Shown piece by piece: positions 1 through 6,296 of a DNA stretch of 16,699 nt. The stretch is taken from NCBI GenBank assembly GCA_910577185.1, contig CAJTLR010000022.1, positions 34,209 through 50,907 of the forward strand. Reading direction: 5' to 3'. Position numbers and translations under genes: made by a program. The notes below the pieces were generated by a model. The model was not told the DNA's origin. It saw only the letters and a program-made list of their open reading frames with translations, and ran no database searches. Position 1 is the stretch's first letter; every line of letters begins with the position of its first letter. Origin of the DNA: an uncultured Acetatifactor sp. Its GTDB lineage: Bacteria; Bacillota; Clostridia; Lachnospirales; Lachnospiraceae.

Positions 1-117
1 TTTTGATTTATCATATTCCCCAGTAAAAATATATCGTCATTGCCATGTATTGTCAATAGACGCCGGAACCAATATTTATCTGACAATTTTCCGACAATTT
101 CCGGATAGAATTTTTAG

Positions 118-146
118 TTGATTATCTCTCTGATTCGGAGTATAAT
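118..146 (+). promoter_or_regulatory. Sigma-A-like promoter, TTGATT-17-TATAAT
   Basis: The -35 element TTGATT (118-123) and a consensus -10 TATAAT (141-146) are separated by 17 bases. Transcription would start near 153-155. The first structure downstream is the intrinsic terminator at 188-227, so most transcripts may be only about 75 nt long unless read-through into xth is allowed. The tandem GACAATTT repeats lie just upstream and could bind a regulator; this is inference. Confidence 0.75.
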
Positions 147-187
147 CTTTTTGTAAAAGAGTGTGTCCGGTTATACATTTTGGTTAC

Positions 188-227
188 AATAACTGCCGTT
201 TTTTCCAGAGCCGGCAGTTATTTTTTT
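188..227 (+). terminator. Strong intrinsic terminator / possible attenuator
   Basis: Bases 188-198 (AATAACTGCCG) and 212-222 (CGGCAGTTATT) form a perfect 11-bp stem with a 13-base loop, and the second arm runs into seven consecutive T (221-227). The opposite strand has no comparable T-run, so it acts on plus-strand transcripts. It lies roughly 35 bases after the predicted start of the promoter at 118-146. It could end a short RNA or attenuate the xth-addB operon. It might also close a gene to the left of the window, but the promoter between them argues against that being its only role. Confidence 0.85.
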
Positions 228-339
228 AAAAAAGAAGCCGCGTGCGGAAGTTGTGTGCGGCAGCCTCCTGGGCACCGGAACTTCGGGAGAAAGAGAAAAT
301 CAGGCGCGGACAGGATAACGCGCAGAAATGGGGTTAAAT

Positions 340-1095
340 ATGAAACTGATATCTTGGAATGTGAACGGTCTGCGGGCCTGTGTACAAAAAGGGTTTCTGG
401 AATATTTCAGGGAGGTGGATGCGGATGTTTTCTGCCTGCAGGAGACCAAGATGCAGGCCGGCCAGCTGGAACTTGACCTGCCGGGCTATCATCAGTACTG
501 GAACTATGCGGAGAAGAAGGGATATTCCGGTACGGCCATTTTTACCAAAAAAGAACCTTTGAAGGTGACATGCGGAATCGGAGTGGAGGAGCATGACCAT
601 GAGGGGCGGGTGATCACGGCGGAGTATGAGGAGTATTATGTGGTTACGGTCTATGTGCCCAACGCCCAGAGAGAGCTCACAAGACTGGCCTACCGCATGG
701 AGTGGGAGGAGGCTTTTCTGAATTATATCAGGGGGCTGGAGGAAAAGAAGCCCGTGATTTACTGCGGCGACCTGAATGTGGCCCACAAGGAGATCGACCT
801 GAAGAATCCGAAAACCAACCGCCGGAATGCGGGTTTTACGGACGAAGAGAGGAATTGTTTCAGCAAAGTGCTGGAAAACGGATTTGTGGATACCTTCCGC
901 TATTTTTATCCGGATTTGAAAGACGCCTATTCCTGGTGGTCCTATATGGGACAGGCCAGAAGCCGGAATGTCGGGTGGCGCATTGACTACTTTGTGGTGT
1001 CCGAAACCTTAAAAAGTAAACTGGAGGATGCCAAAATTCATTCGGCCGTGCAGGGATCGGATCATTGTCCGGTGGAACTGGACCTGAAGGCGTAG
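340..1095 (+). CDS. xth: Exodeoxyribonuclease III / AP endonuclease
   Basis: This enzyme cuts DNA at abasic sites and degrades 3' ends in base-excision repair, in the cytoplasm. It belongs to the Mg-dependent endonuclease/exonuclease/phosphatase family. From Met at 340 the visible signatures are N7 and N9 (NVNGLRA), the metal ligand E35 (LQETK), D144 and N146 (GDLNVAH), a WRIDYF segment, and D241-H242 in the C-terminal SDHCPV motif. All catalytic positions are present. I chose ATG 340 over ATG 328 because it gives 251 residues starting MKLISWNVNG, close to the usual size (about 250), and has GGGG six bases upstream; the 328 ATG lacks a ribosome binding site. It is the first gene of a probable xth-small ORF-addB operon; the next ORF begins 33 bases after the stop. 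Confidence 0.95.
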   Translation: MKLISWNVNGLRACVQKGFLEYFREVDADVFCLQETKMQAGQLELDLPGYHQYWNYAEKKGYSGTAIFTKKEPLKVTCGIGVEEHDHEGRVITAEYEEYYVVTVYVPNAQRELTRLAYRMEWEEAFLNYIRGLEEKKPVIYCGDLNVAHKEIDLKNPKTNRRNAGFTDEERNCFSKVLENGFVDTFRYFYPDLKDAYSWWSYMGQARSRNVGWRIDYFVVSETLKSKLEDAKIHSAVQGSDHCPVELDLKA

Positions 1096-1128
1096 AAAGA
1101 AGGCAGGCGGCAAAAGGAGAGGACAGGC

Positions 1129-1227
1129 ATGACGGCAGGGAAAAATGACACGCAAGAGGTCGCGGAATATTTATGGCGTTATTATCTGGAAGAGGTAAAA
1201 ATTCCGGAAGACAAGGAGAAAACATAA
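1129..1227 (+). CDS. Unrecognised 32-residue ORF between xth and addB
   Basis: I do not recognise this peptide. It starts MTAGKNDTQEVAEYLWRY and ends IPEDKEKT, is rich in charged residues, has one aromatic cluster (YLWRYY), and lacks a signal peptide, membrane helix and cysteine. AAGGAG at 1114-1119 sits nine bases before the ATG, a better ribosome binding site than that of either neighbour. Its TAA (1225-1227) is six bases before the addB ATG, while the only Shine-Dalgarno-like sequence near addB (AAGGAG at 1213-1218) is 15 bases away and inside this ORF. It may therefore be a leader peptide that delivers ribosomes to addB by coupling, a small AddAB partner, or chance. Ribosome binding site and spacing support translation; conservation is untested. 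Confidence 0.55.
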   Translation: MTAGKNDTQEVAEYLWRYYLEEVKIPEDKEKT

Positions 1228-1233
1228 CGGCGG

Positions 1234-4200
1234 ATGAGTCTTCAATTTTACTTTGGGCCTTCCGGGGCGGGCAAAAGCCGGAAATTATATGAAGAGATCA
1301 CTTTGCGGGCAGAGGAGAATCCCAGGCAGAATTTCTGTATTATCGTGCCTGACCAGTTTACCATGCAGGTACAGAAGGAACTGGTGCTTTTAAACCCCAG
1401 GGGCGGTATTATGAATATTGACGTGCTCAGCTTCGGGCGGCTGGGGCACCGGATTCTGGAAGAAGTGGGCGGCCGGGAGATTCCGGTGCTGGACGATACG
1501 GGCAAGAGCCTGGTGCTGCAGAAAGTGGCGGCGAACCTGAAGGATGAACTGCCCGCTTTGGGCGGTTTCCTCCACAGACAGGGGTATATCCATGAAGTGA
1601 AAAGCGCCATTTCGGAATTTATGCAGTATGGCATCGGCACGGAAGATATGCCAAAACTGATTGCGTATGCGGGCAAAAGGGGAGCGCTGGCACAGAAGCT
1701 GAAGGATCTGGGGACATTGTATCAGGGTTTCCTGGACTATATCCACGGAAACTTCATCACCACGGAGGAAACGCTGGACGTGCTGCGTCGTTCTTTATAT
1801 AAATCCCGGCGCCTGCGGGAAAGTGTCATGGTATTTGACGGCTTTACCGGCTTTACGCCCATACAGACCAGGGTGATTTCGGAACTGATGCGCCTGTGCG
1901 GGGAAGTGATTGTCACCCTGACTCTGGGGGAGGGGGAGGATCCTTACGGAAAGGACAGTGAGCAGAACCTGTTTCACTTAAGCAAAAAGACCGTTGCGGA
2001 TCTGACCAGGCTTTCCGGGGAGAATTCCGTGGAGCGGAAGGAGGATGTGTTTGCGGGGGAAAACCACAGGTTCCGCAATGCCCCGGCCCTGGGGTATCTG
2101 GAGAAGTGCCTATTCCGTTACGGCACCCTGCCCTATAAGGAGGCCCAGGATGAAATCCGGATATTTGAGGCCATGACCCCCCGGGACGAGGTGCGCCAGA
2201 CGGGACGGAAGATCTGTTCCCTGATCCGGGAGGAAGGACTTGCCTACCGGGACATGGCGGTGATTGTGGGCGATCTGGAGGGATACGCGCCCTATGTGGA
2301 GACAGAATTTGCCCAGATGGAGATTCCCTGCTATATCGACAGAACCAGGGGAATCGGACTGAATCCCATGATAGAATTCATCAAGAGCGCCCTGGAATTG
2401 TATACCAGAGACTTTTCCTATGAGGCTGTGTTTCATTATCTCAGAAGCGGCCTGGCAGACCTGACCCGGGAGGAGGTGGACCGGCTGGAAAATTACTGTC
2501 TGCAGACAGGAGTCAGGGGGTACCGCGGCTACAGCAGGCTTTTCACCCGGAAGACCCGGGAAACGGAAGGAAAAGAAGAGGTTCTGGAAGAGCTGAATGC
2601 CCTGCGGGAACGCATGATGGGCCAGGTGGAAATGCTGCACCTTGGTGAAAAGGAGCTTGTGAAGGACTATGTGAACGGACTGTATGATTTTCTGGTGCAG
2701 AATAAGGTGCAGCAGAAACTGGCAGTGTTTCAGTCGCGTTTTGAGCAAAAGGGAGAACTGACCCGGGCCAGGGAATATGCCCAGATATACCGGCTGGTGA
2801 TGGAGCTGCTGGACCAGGTTTACGGCCTTTTGGGGGAGGAAACCATAACCAGGAAAGAATTTGCGGAGATTCTGGAGGCCGGATTCGGTGAGATCCAGGT
2901 GGGCACCATACCCCAGAATGTGGACCGGGTGCTGGTGGGGGACATGGAGCGCACCAGACTGAGTCAGGTGAAGGTGCTTTTTTTCCTGGGGGTGAACGAT
3001 GGAAACATTCCCAAGTCAGCTTCCCGGGGCGGGATTATCTCGGATATGGATAGGGAGTTTCTGCGGGAATCCGAACTGGAACTGGCGCCCAGTCCCAGGC
3101 AGCAGATGTATATCCAGCGTTTTTATCTCTATCTGAATATGACGAAGCCTTCCGAAAGGCTTTTTCTGTCCTATGCCAGGGTGAACAGCGCCGGAAAGTC
3201 CATGCGGCCGGCCTATCTGGTGGATGTGGTGCAGAAAATGTTTCCCTCCATAGTGACGGAACATCCCCAGCTGGACAGCGCGCTGGAGCAGATCGTGACC
3301 GGCCAGGAAGGTGCATATTATCTGGCACAGGGACTGCGGGAATATGCGGAGGGGATGCTGACAGGGGAAAAGGAACAGGAATTTTTCACCATTTACCAGG
3401 TGTACGGGGAGGAAGAGTGGCGGGAAAAAAGGGATTTTCTCACGGAGGCGGCCTTTTGCCGGTACCGGGACCAGGGACTGTCCAGGGCCGTGGCCAGGGC
3501 ATTGTACGGGGTGCAGCTGGAAAACAGCGTCACCCGTCTGGAAACTTATGCGGCCTGCGCTTACCGGCATTTTCTGCAGTACGGCCTTGCCCTGAAGGAG
3601 CGGGGGGAATTTGCTTTTGAGAGTGTGGATATGGGGACGGTATATCATGCGGTTCTGGAACGTTTCTCGGAAAAACTTACGGAAAACCATTATACATGGT
3701 TTGATTTTCCGGAAGAATTTGCCCCGGGCTGTGTGCGGGAGGCACTGGAGCAGTGCGCGGCTTCCTACGGCAACACGGTTCTGTACAGCAGCGCCAGGAA
3801 TGAATATGCCATCACCCGGATGAGCCGGATTCTGACCCGGACGGTACTGACACTGCAAAAGCAGCTCCGCAGCGGAAGCTTTGTGCCGGAGTCTTTTGAG
3901 CTTTCTTTCCAGTACGCGGATCATCTGGAAAGCGTCAATGTGGCATTGTCGGACCGTGAAAAAATGCGGCTGCAGGGCCGTATTGACAGAATCGATGTGG
4001 CAGAGGACGAAAAAGCGGTGTATGTGAAGGTGATCGACTATAAATCGGGTCAGAAACGTTTTGACCTTGCGGCGCTGTACTATGGGCTGCAGCTTCAGCT
4101 GGTGGTGTACATGAACGCGGCCCTGGAGATAGAGAGGGGGCGGCATCCGGGAAAAGAGACAGTGCCGGCGGCGCTTCTGTATTATCATATTGACGATCCC

Positions 4201-4641
4201 TCCATTGAGACACCGGTGGAGCTGACACCGGAGGAAATCAATGCACAGATCGGGGAGAAACTCCGCATGAACGGCGTTGTGAACAGCGCGCCCCATATTG
4301 TGGAGCTTCTGGACAGGAACGCAGGAAACAAATCCAGTGTCATTCCGGTGGAAAGAAAGAAGGATGGCGCATTTTCTGCCCGTTCTTCGGTGCTCAGCGG
4401 GGAGGAACTGCAGACCGTGTCCGACTATGTGAGCCGCAAAATCACGGAAATCGGCAGGGGAATCCTGGACGGCACCATATCCCTGAATCCCTATGAAAAG
4501 GGCGGGGAGGAAGCCTGCACTTATTGTTCGTATAAAAAGGTGTGCGGTTTTGAACCCGCAGTGCCCGGTATGCGGAAACGGAAGCTGGAGGACATGGAGA
4601 AAGAGGAAGTGCTGGACAGGATGTCACGGGAAGGAACATGA
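1234..4641 (+). CDS. addB: ATP-dependent helicase/nuclease subunit B (AddB/RexB)
   Basis: AddB pairs with AddA to resect double-strand breaks and stop at Chi, feeding RecA-mediated repair. The 1135 residues match the usual AddB length. The N-terminus has a Walker A loop GPSGAGKS (8-15); in this family the helicase-like part is generally used for Chi binding rather than unwinding. The C-terminal RecB-type nuclease is complete: H805 (MGTVYHAVLERF), D918 (GRIDRID), D935 and K937 (IDYKSG), and Q953 (GLQLQ). The iron-sulphur staple is present as C775 with C1095-x2-C1098-x5-C1104. The start is six bases after the stop of the small upstream ORF, with no good ribosome binding site of its own, suggesting coupling. 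It is convergent with rarA, and its partner addA lies 2.2 kb away beyond rarA. Confidence 0.97.
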   Translation: MSLQFYFGPSGAGKSRKLYEEITLRAEENPRQNFCIIVPDQFTMQVQKELVLLNPRGGIMNIDVLSFGRLGHRILEEVGGREIPVLDDTGKSLVLQKVAANLKDELPALGGFLHRQGYIHEVKSAISEFMQYGIGTEDMPKLIAYAGKRGALAQKLKDLGTLYQGFLDYIHGNFITTEETLDVLRRSLYKSRRLRESVMVFDGFTGFTPIQTRVISELMRLCGEVIVTLTLGEGEDPYGKDSEQNLFHLSKKTVADLTRLSGENSVERKEDVFAGENHRFRNAPALGYLEKCLFRYGTLPYKEAQDEIRIFEAMTPRDEVRQTGRKICSLIREEGLAYRDMAVIVGDLEGYAPYVETEFAQMEIPCYIDRTRGIGLNPMIEFIKSALELYTRDFSYEAVFHYLRSGLADLTREEVDRLENYCLQTGVRGYRGYSRLFTRKTRETEGKEEVLEELNALRERMMGQVEMLHLGEKELVKDYVNGLYDFLVQNKVQQKLAVFQSRFEQKGELTRAREYAQIYRLVMELLDQVYGLLGEETITRKEFAEILEAGFGEIQVGTIPQNVDRVLVGDMERTRLSQVKVLFFLGVNDGNIPKSASRGGIISDMDREFLRESELELAPSPRQQMYIQRFYLYLNMTKPSERLFLSYARVNSAGKSMRPAYLVDVVQKMFPSIVTEHPQLDSALEQIVTGQEGAYYLAQGLREYAEGMLTGEKEQEFFTIYQVYGEEEWREKRDFLTEAAFCRYRDQGLSRAVARALYGVQLENSVTRLETYAACAYRHFLQYGLALKERGEFAFESVDMGTVYHAVLERFSEKLTENHYTWFDFPEEFAPGCVREALEQCAASYGNTVLYSSARNEYAITRMSRILTRTVLTLQKQLRSGSFVPESFELSFQYADHLESVNVALSDREKMRLQGRIDRIDVAEDEKAVYVKVIDYKSGQKRFDLAALYYGLQLQLVVYMNAALEIERGRHPGKETVPAALLYYHIDDPSIETPVELTPEEINAQIGEKLRMNGVVNSAPHIVELLDRNAGNKSSVIPVERKKDGAFSARSSVLSGEELQTVSDYVSRKITEIGRGILDGTISLNPYEKGGEEACTYCSYKKVCGFEPAVPGMRKRKLEDMEKEEVLDRMSREGT

Positions 4642-4732
4642 CAAGGGAGGGCGCAGCCCTGCTGCGGGCAGCGCCGGAAAGCTTCCCTGATTATCCCCGC
4701 GGGCAATGAGGAAAATAGCCATGCTGCGAGGG
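4642..4732. other. Convergent addB/rarA intergenic region with imperfect hairpin
   Basis: This 91-base gap separates the 3' ends of addB (plus) and rarA (minus). It contains an imperfect hairpin at 4650-4675: GGCGC pairs with GCGCC, an A-A mismatch follows, then GCCC pairs with GGGC around a six-base loop. A small GGAA/TTCC hairpin is at 4676-4686. Neither strand has a convincing T-run after the stem, so a two-way terminator is possible but weakly supported. Confidence 0.4.
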
Positions 4733-6130
4733 TCAAACTTTCTGTTCTGCAGCGTTGCAAGTTGAATCCCCCGTTGCCTGCAGCGGGGGATTTGATTCAT
4801 GGGCCAGAAATTCCCTGCTTTTTTCCAGCCTTTCCCTGAAAACACCCTCACAGCCTTCTTCCGTGGGGAGGTAGTAGCGTTTATGTTTCAGACTTTCCGG
4901 CAGGCAGGTCATGTGGGCTTGTTTTTCTGCGGTGTTGTGGGCGTAGACATAGCCCTCCCCATAGTGCAGTTCTTCCATAAGCTGCGTGGGGGCATTGCGG
5001 ATCACCAGGGGAACCGGCTCCGAGAGCTGTGTCAGGGCATCTGCTTTTGCGGTTTCATATGCGCGGTAAACCGCATTGGAACGGGGGGCCAGGGACAGAT
5101 AGATCACGGTCTGGGCCAGATTCAGACTGCACTCCGGCATTCCGTTGAAATGGCAGGCCTGATATGCCGCCACGGCCAGGGGCAGTGCCTGATTGTCCGC
5201 AAGCCCCACATCCTCGCTGGCAAAACGTATCAGCCTCCTGGCGATAAAAAGAGGGTCCTCTCCTGCTTCCAGCATTCTGGCAAGCCAGTAAACGGCGGCA
5301 TCCGGATCGGAGTTGCGCATGGACTTGTGAAGGGCGGAGATCAGGTTGTAGTGTTCCTCTCCCTTTTTGTCATAGAGCAGGGTCTTTTTGCCAAGGCACT
5401 GTTCCAGTGTTTCTTTACTCACGGAAATAGAGCCGTCCGGGGCGATTTCGCCGTTGAGGACAGCCATCTCCAGGGTGTTCAGGGCCGTGCGGGCATCACC
5501 GTTGGCAAAGGCGGCGATATGGGACAGGGCCTGCTCTTCCATATAAATGGTGCTGCCGCCGAATCCCCGCCTGTCGGTAAGGGTCCGGGAGAGCATGTCC
5601 GTCAGTTCCTCCGGGGTGAGTTCCTTCAGCACAAATACTTTGCAGCGGGACAGCAGAGCCCCGTTGATCTCAAAAGAGGGATTTTCCGTGGTGGCGCCGA
5701 TGAGGGTGATGCTGCCCTTTTCCACATAGGGAAGGAAGGCATCCTGCTGGGCTTTGTTAAAACGATGGATTTCGTCCACAAAAACCAAAGTGCGGATGCC
5801 GTAAGCACGGTTGTCCTGGGCCTGCTTCATAATGTCACGAATTTCCCTGATGCCGCTGGTGACGGCGCTGAAATTCAGGAAATCGGATTTGGTGCGTCCG
5901 GCGATGATCCTTGCCAGGGTGGTTTTGCCCACGCCGGGAGGCCCCCAGAAAATCATGGAACAGATCTGGTCTTTTTCCAGCATCTGCAGAAGCAGTTTGC
6001 CCTGGCCCAGCAGATGCCGCTGGCCCACATAGTCTTCCAGGGAACGGGGCCGCATCCGTTCTGCCAGGGGCGCCGAAAGATCGACGGAGGAATTTTCGTT
6101 TGAATCGTCAAAAAGGGATAGCTGCTGCAA
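4733..6130 (-). CDS. rarA: Replication-associated recombination protein A (RarA/MgsA), AAA+ ATPase
   Basis: RarA is a clamp-loader-like AAA+ ATPase that acts at stalled or broken replication forks. The order is standard: Walker A GPPGVGKTT, a SAVTSGIREIRD segment, Walker B LVFVDEIHRFNK, sensor segment GATTENPSFE, an arginine-finger region ALLSR, then the C-terminal tetramerisation part with SDPDAAVYW, RFASEDVGLAD and YYLPTEEGCEG. The length of 465 fits the family. The start codon is TTG (6130-6128), supported by AGGAGG on the minus strand (6144-6139) with eight bases of spacing; no ATG fits as well. Residues 3-7 read QLSLF, matching the bacterial beta-clamp-binding consensus QL(S/D)LF. It has its own promoter (6187-6160, minus) and lies inverted between addB and addA. 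Confidence 0.96.
   Translation of the reverse strand: MQQLSLFDDSNENSSVDLSAPLAERMRPRSLEDYVGQRHLLGQGKLLLQMLEKDQICSMIFWGPPGVGKTTLARIIAGRTKSDFLNFSAVTSGIREIRDIMKQAQDNRAYGIRTLVFVDEIHRFNKAQQDAFLPYVEKGSITLIGATTENPSFEINGALLSRCKVFVLKELTPEELTDMLSRTLTDRRGFGGSTIYMEEQALSHIAAFANGDARTALNTLEMAVLNGEIAPDGSISVSKETLEQCLGKKTLLYDKKGEEHYNLISALHKSMRNSDPDAAVYWLARMLEAGEDPLFIARRLIRFASEDVGLADNQALPLAVAAYQACHFNGMPECSLNLAQTVIYLSLAPRSNAVYRAYETAKADALTQLSEPVPLVIRNAPTQLMEELHYGEGYVYAHNTAEKQAHMTCLPESLKHKRYYLPTEEGCEGVFRERLEKSREFLAHESNPPLQATGDSTCNAAEQKV
4765..4792. repeat. 12-bp hairpin with tetraloop in the 3' end of rarA
   Basis: AATCCCCCGTTG (4765-4776) pairs with CAGCGGGGGATT (4781-4792), 12 bp with one T-G wobble, around the loop CCTG. 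It lies inside the last codons of rarA. On the plus strand only TTT is followed by GATTC, so as a terminator for addB transcripts it would be weak, but a stem this GC-rich could protect or end a convergent mRNA. Confidence 0.5.
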
Positions 6131-6144
6131 TGGGGTGACCTCCT
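6128..6144 (-). promoter_or_regulatory. Ribosome binding site fixing the TTG start of rarA
   Basis: On the minus strand AGGAGG (6144-6139) is followed by eight bases and then TTG (6130-6128). The spacing and perfect Shine-Dalgarno identify the TTG as initiator, and this start retains the N-terminal QLSLF motif. Confidence 0.85.
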
Positions 6145-6159
6145 GGGGTTTTTGAGATA

Positions 6160-6187
6160 ATTATATACCATACCCACAGAAAATCAA
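6160..6187 (-). promoter_or_regulatory. rarA promoter, TTGATT-16-TATAAT
   Basis: Reading the minus strand, TTGATT (6187-6182) is followed by 16 bases and TATAAT (6165-6160). A start near 6153 would give a short leader before the TTG at 6130. The -35 and spacer lie wholly inside the left arm of the inverted repeat 6166-6228. The right arm repeats the -35 and spacer in the opposite direction but leads to ACGAAA, so it has no -10 element. Confidence 0.7.
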
Positions 6188-6228
6188 GCGGCAGCGAAGC
6201 TGACATTTGATTTTCTGCGGGTATGGTA
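6166..6228. repeat. 22-bp inverted repeat with nested GAA hairpin
   Basis: The arms 6166-6187 and 6207-6228 pair at 21 of 22 positions (A6176 opposes C6218). The 19-base centre contains CAGC-GAA-GCTG (6192-6202), another stem with a GAA triloop. Together they form a 63-base hairpin able to extrude as a cruciform or fold in RNA. It overlaps the rarA promoter. No target-site duplication is obvious, so I do not call it a transposable element. Confidence 0.85.
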
Positions 6229-6232
6229 ACGA

Positions 6233-6296
6233 AAGAATCCATCTGCGAAGCAGATGAAAGCGCGAAGCGCGCGTGACGCGAAGCGTCAGGATTCTT
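6233..6296. repeat. Cloverleaf-like palindrome with three GAA-triloop arms
   Basis: An outer stem AAGAATCC (6233-6240) / GGATTCTT (6289-6296) closes three hairpins, each with a GAA loop: ATCTGC/GCAGAT (6241-6255), GCGC/GCGC (6260-6270) and TGACGC/GCGTCA (6274-6288). The first and third arms abut the outer stem with no unpaired base; the arms are separated by four and three bases. Every arm carries GCGAAGC, known in isolation as an exceptionally stable DNA minihairpin. The structure would be a four-way junction in single-stranded DNA or RNA. No tRNA features are present. The last arm is also the first unit boundary of the tandem array. Confidence 0.8.

Larger units (their letters stand above)
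1..339. other. Non-coding region upstream of xth
   Basis: I find no convincing coding sequence here. The first 117 bases are AT-rich; they hold two adjacent near-identical 11-base direct repeats (GACAATTTTCC at 82-92, GACAATTTCCG at 93-103) and the 12-mer ATTTATCTGACA at 74-85, which recurs upstream of asnB at 12536-12547. A promoter (118-146) and an intrinsic terminator (188-227) follow, each listed separately. Bases 228-339 are more GC-rich; I see no second convincing promoter there, so xth may depend on read-through of the terminator or on a promoter I cannot recognise. Confidence 0.6.

Noticed and set aside
4799..6103. 434-codon plus-strand open frame opposite rarA
   Set aside because: It is an antisense shadow of a clear RarA; it has no recognisable motif and no ribosome binding site.
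6187..6191. AGCGG (the Bacillus subtilis Chi sequence) next to the hairpins and at 6534-6538
   Set aside because: A 5-mer is expected many times in this sequence, and the Chi of this organism is unknown.
6166..6228. Possible MITE or insertion-sequence end
   Set aside because: The interior is only 19 bases, no transposase is nearby, and no target-site duplication is visible.
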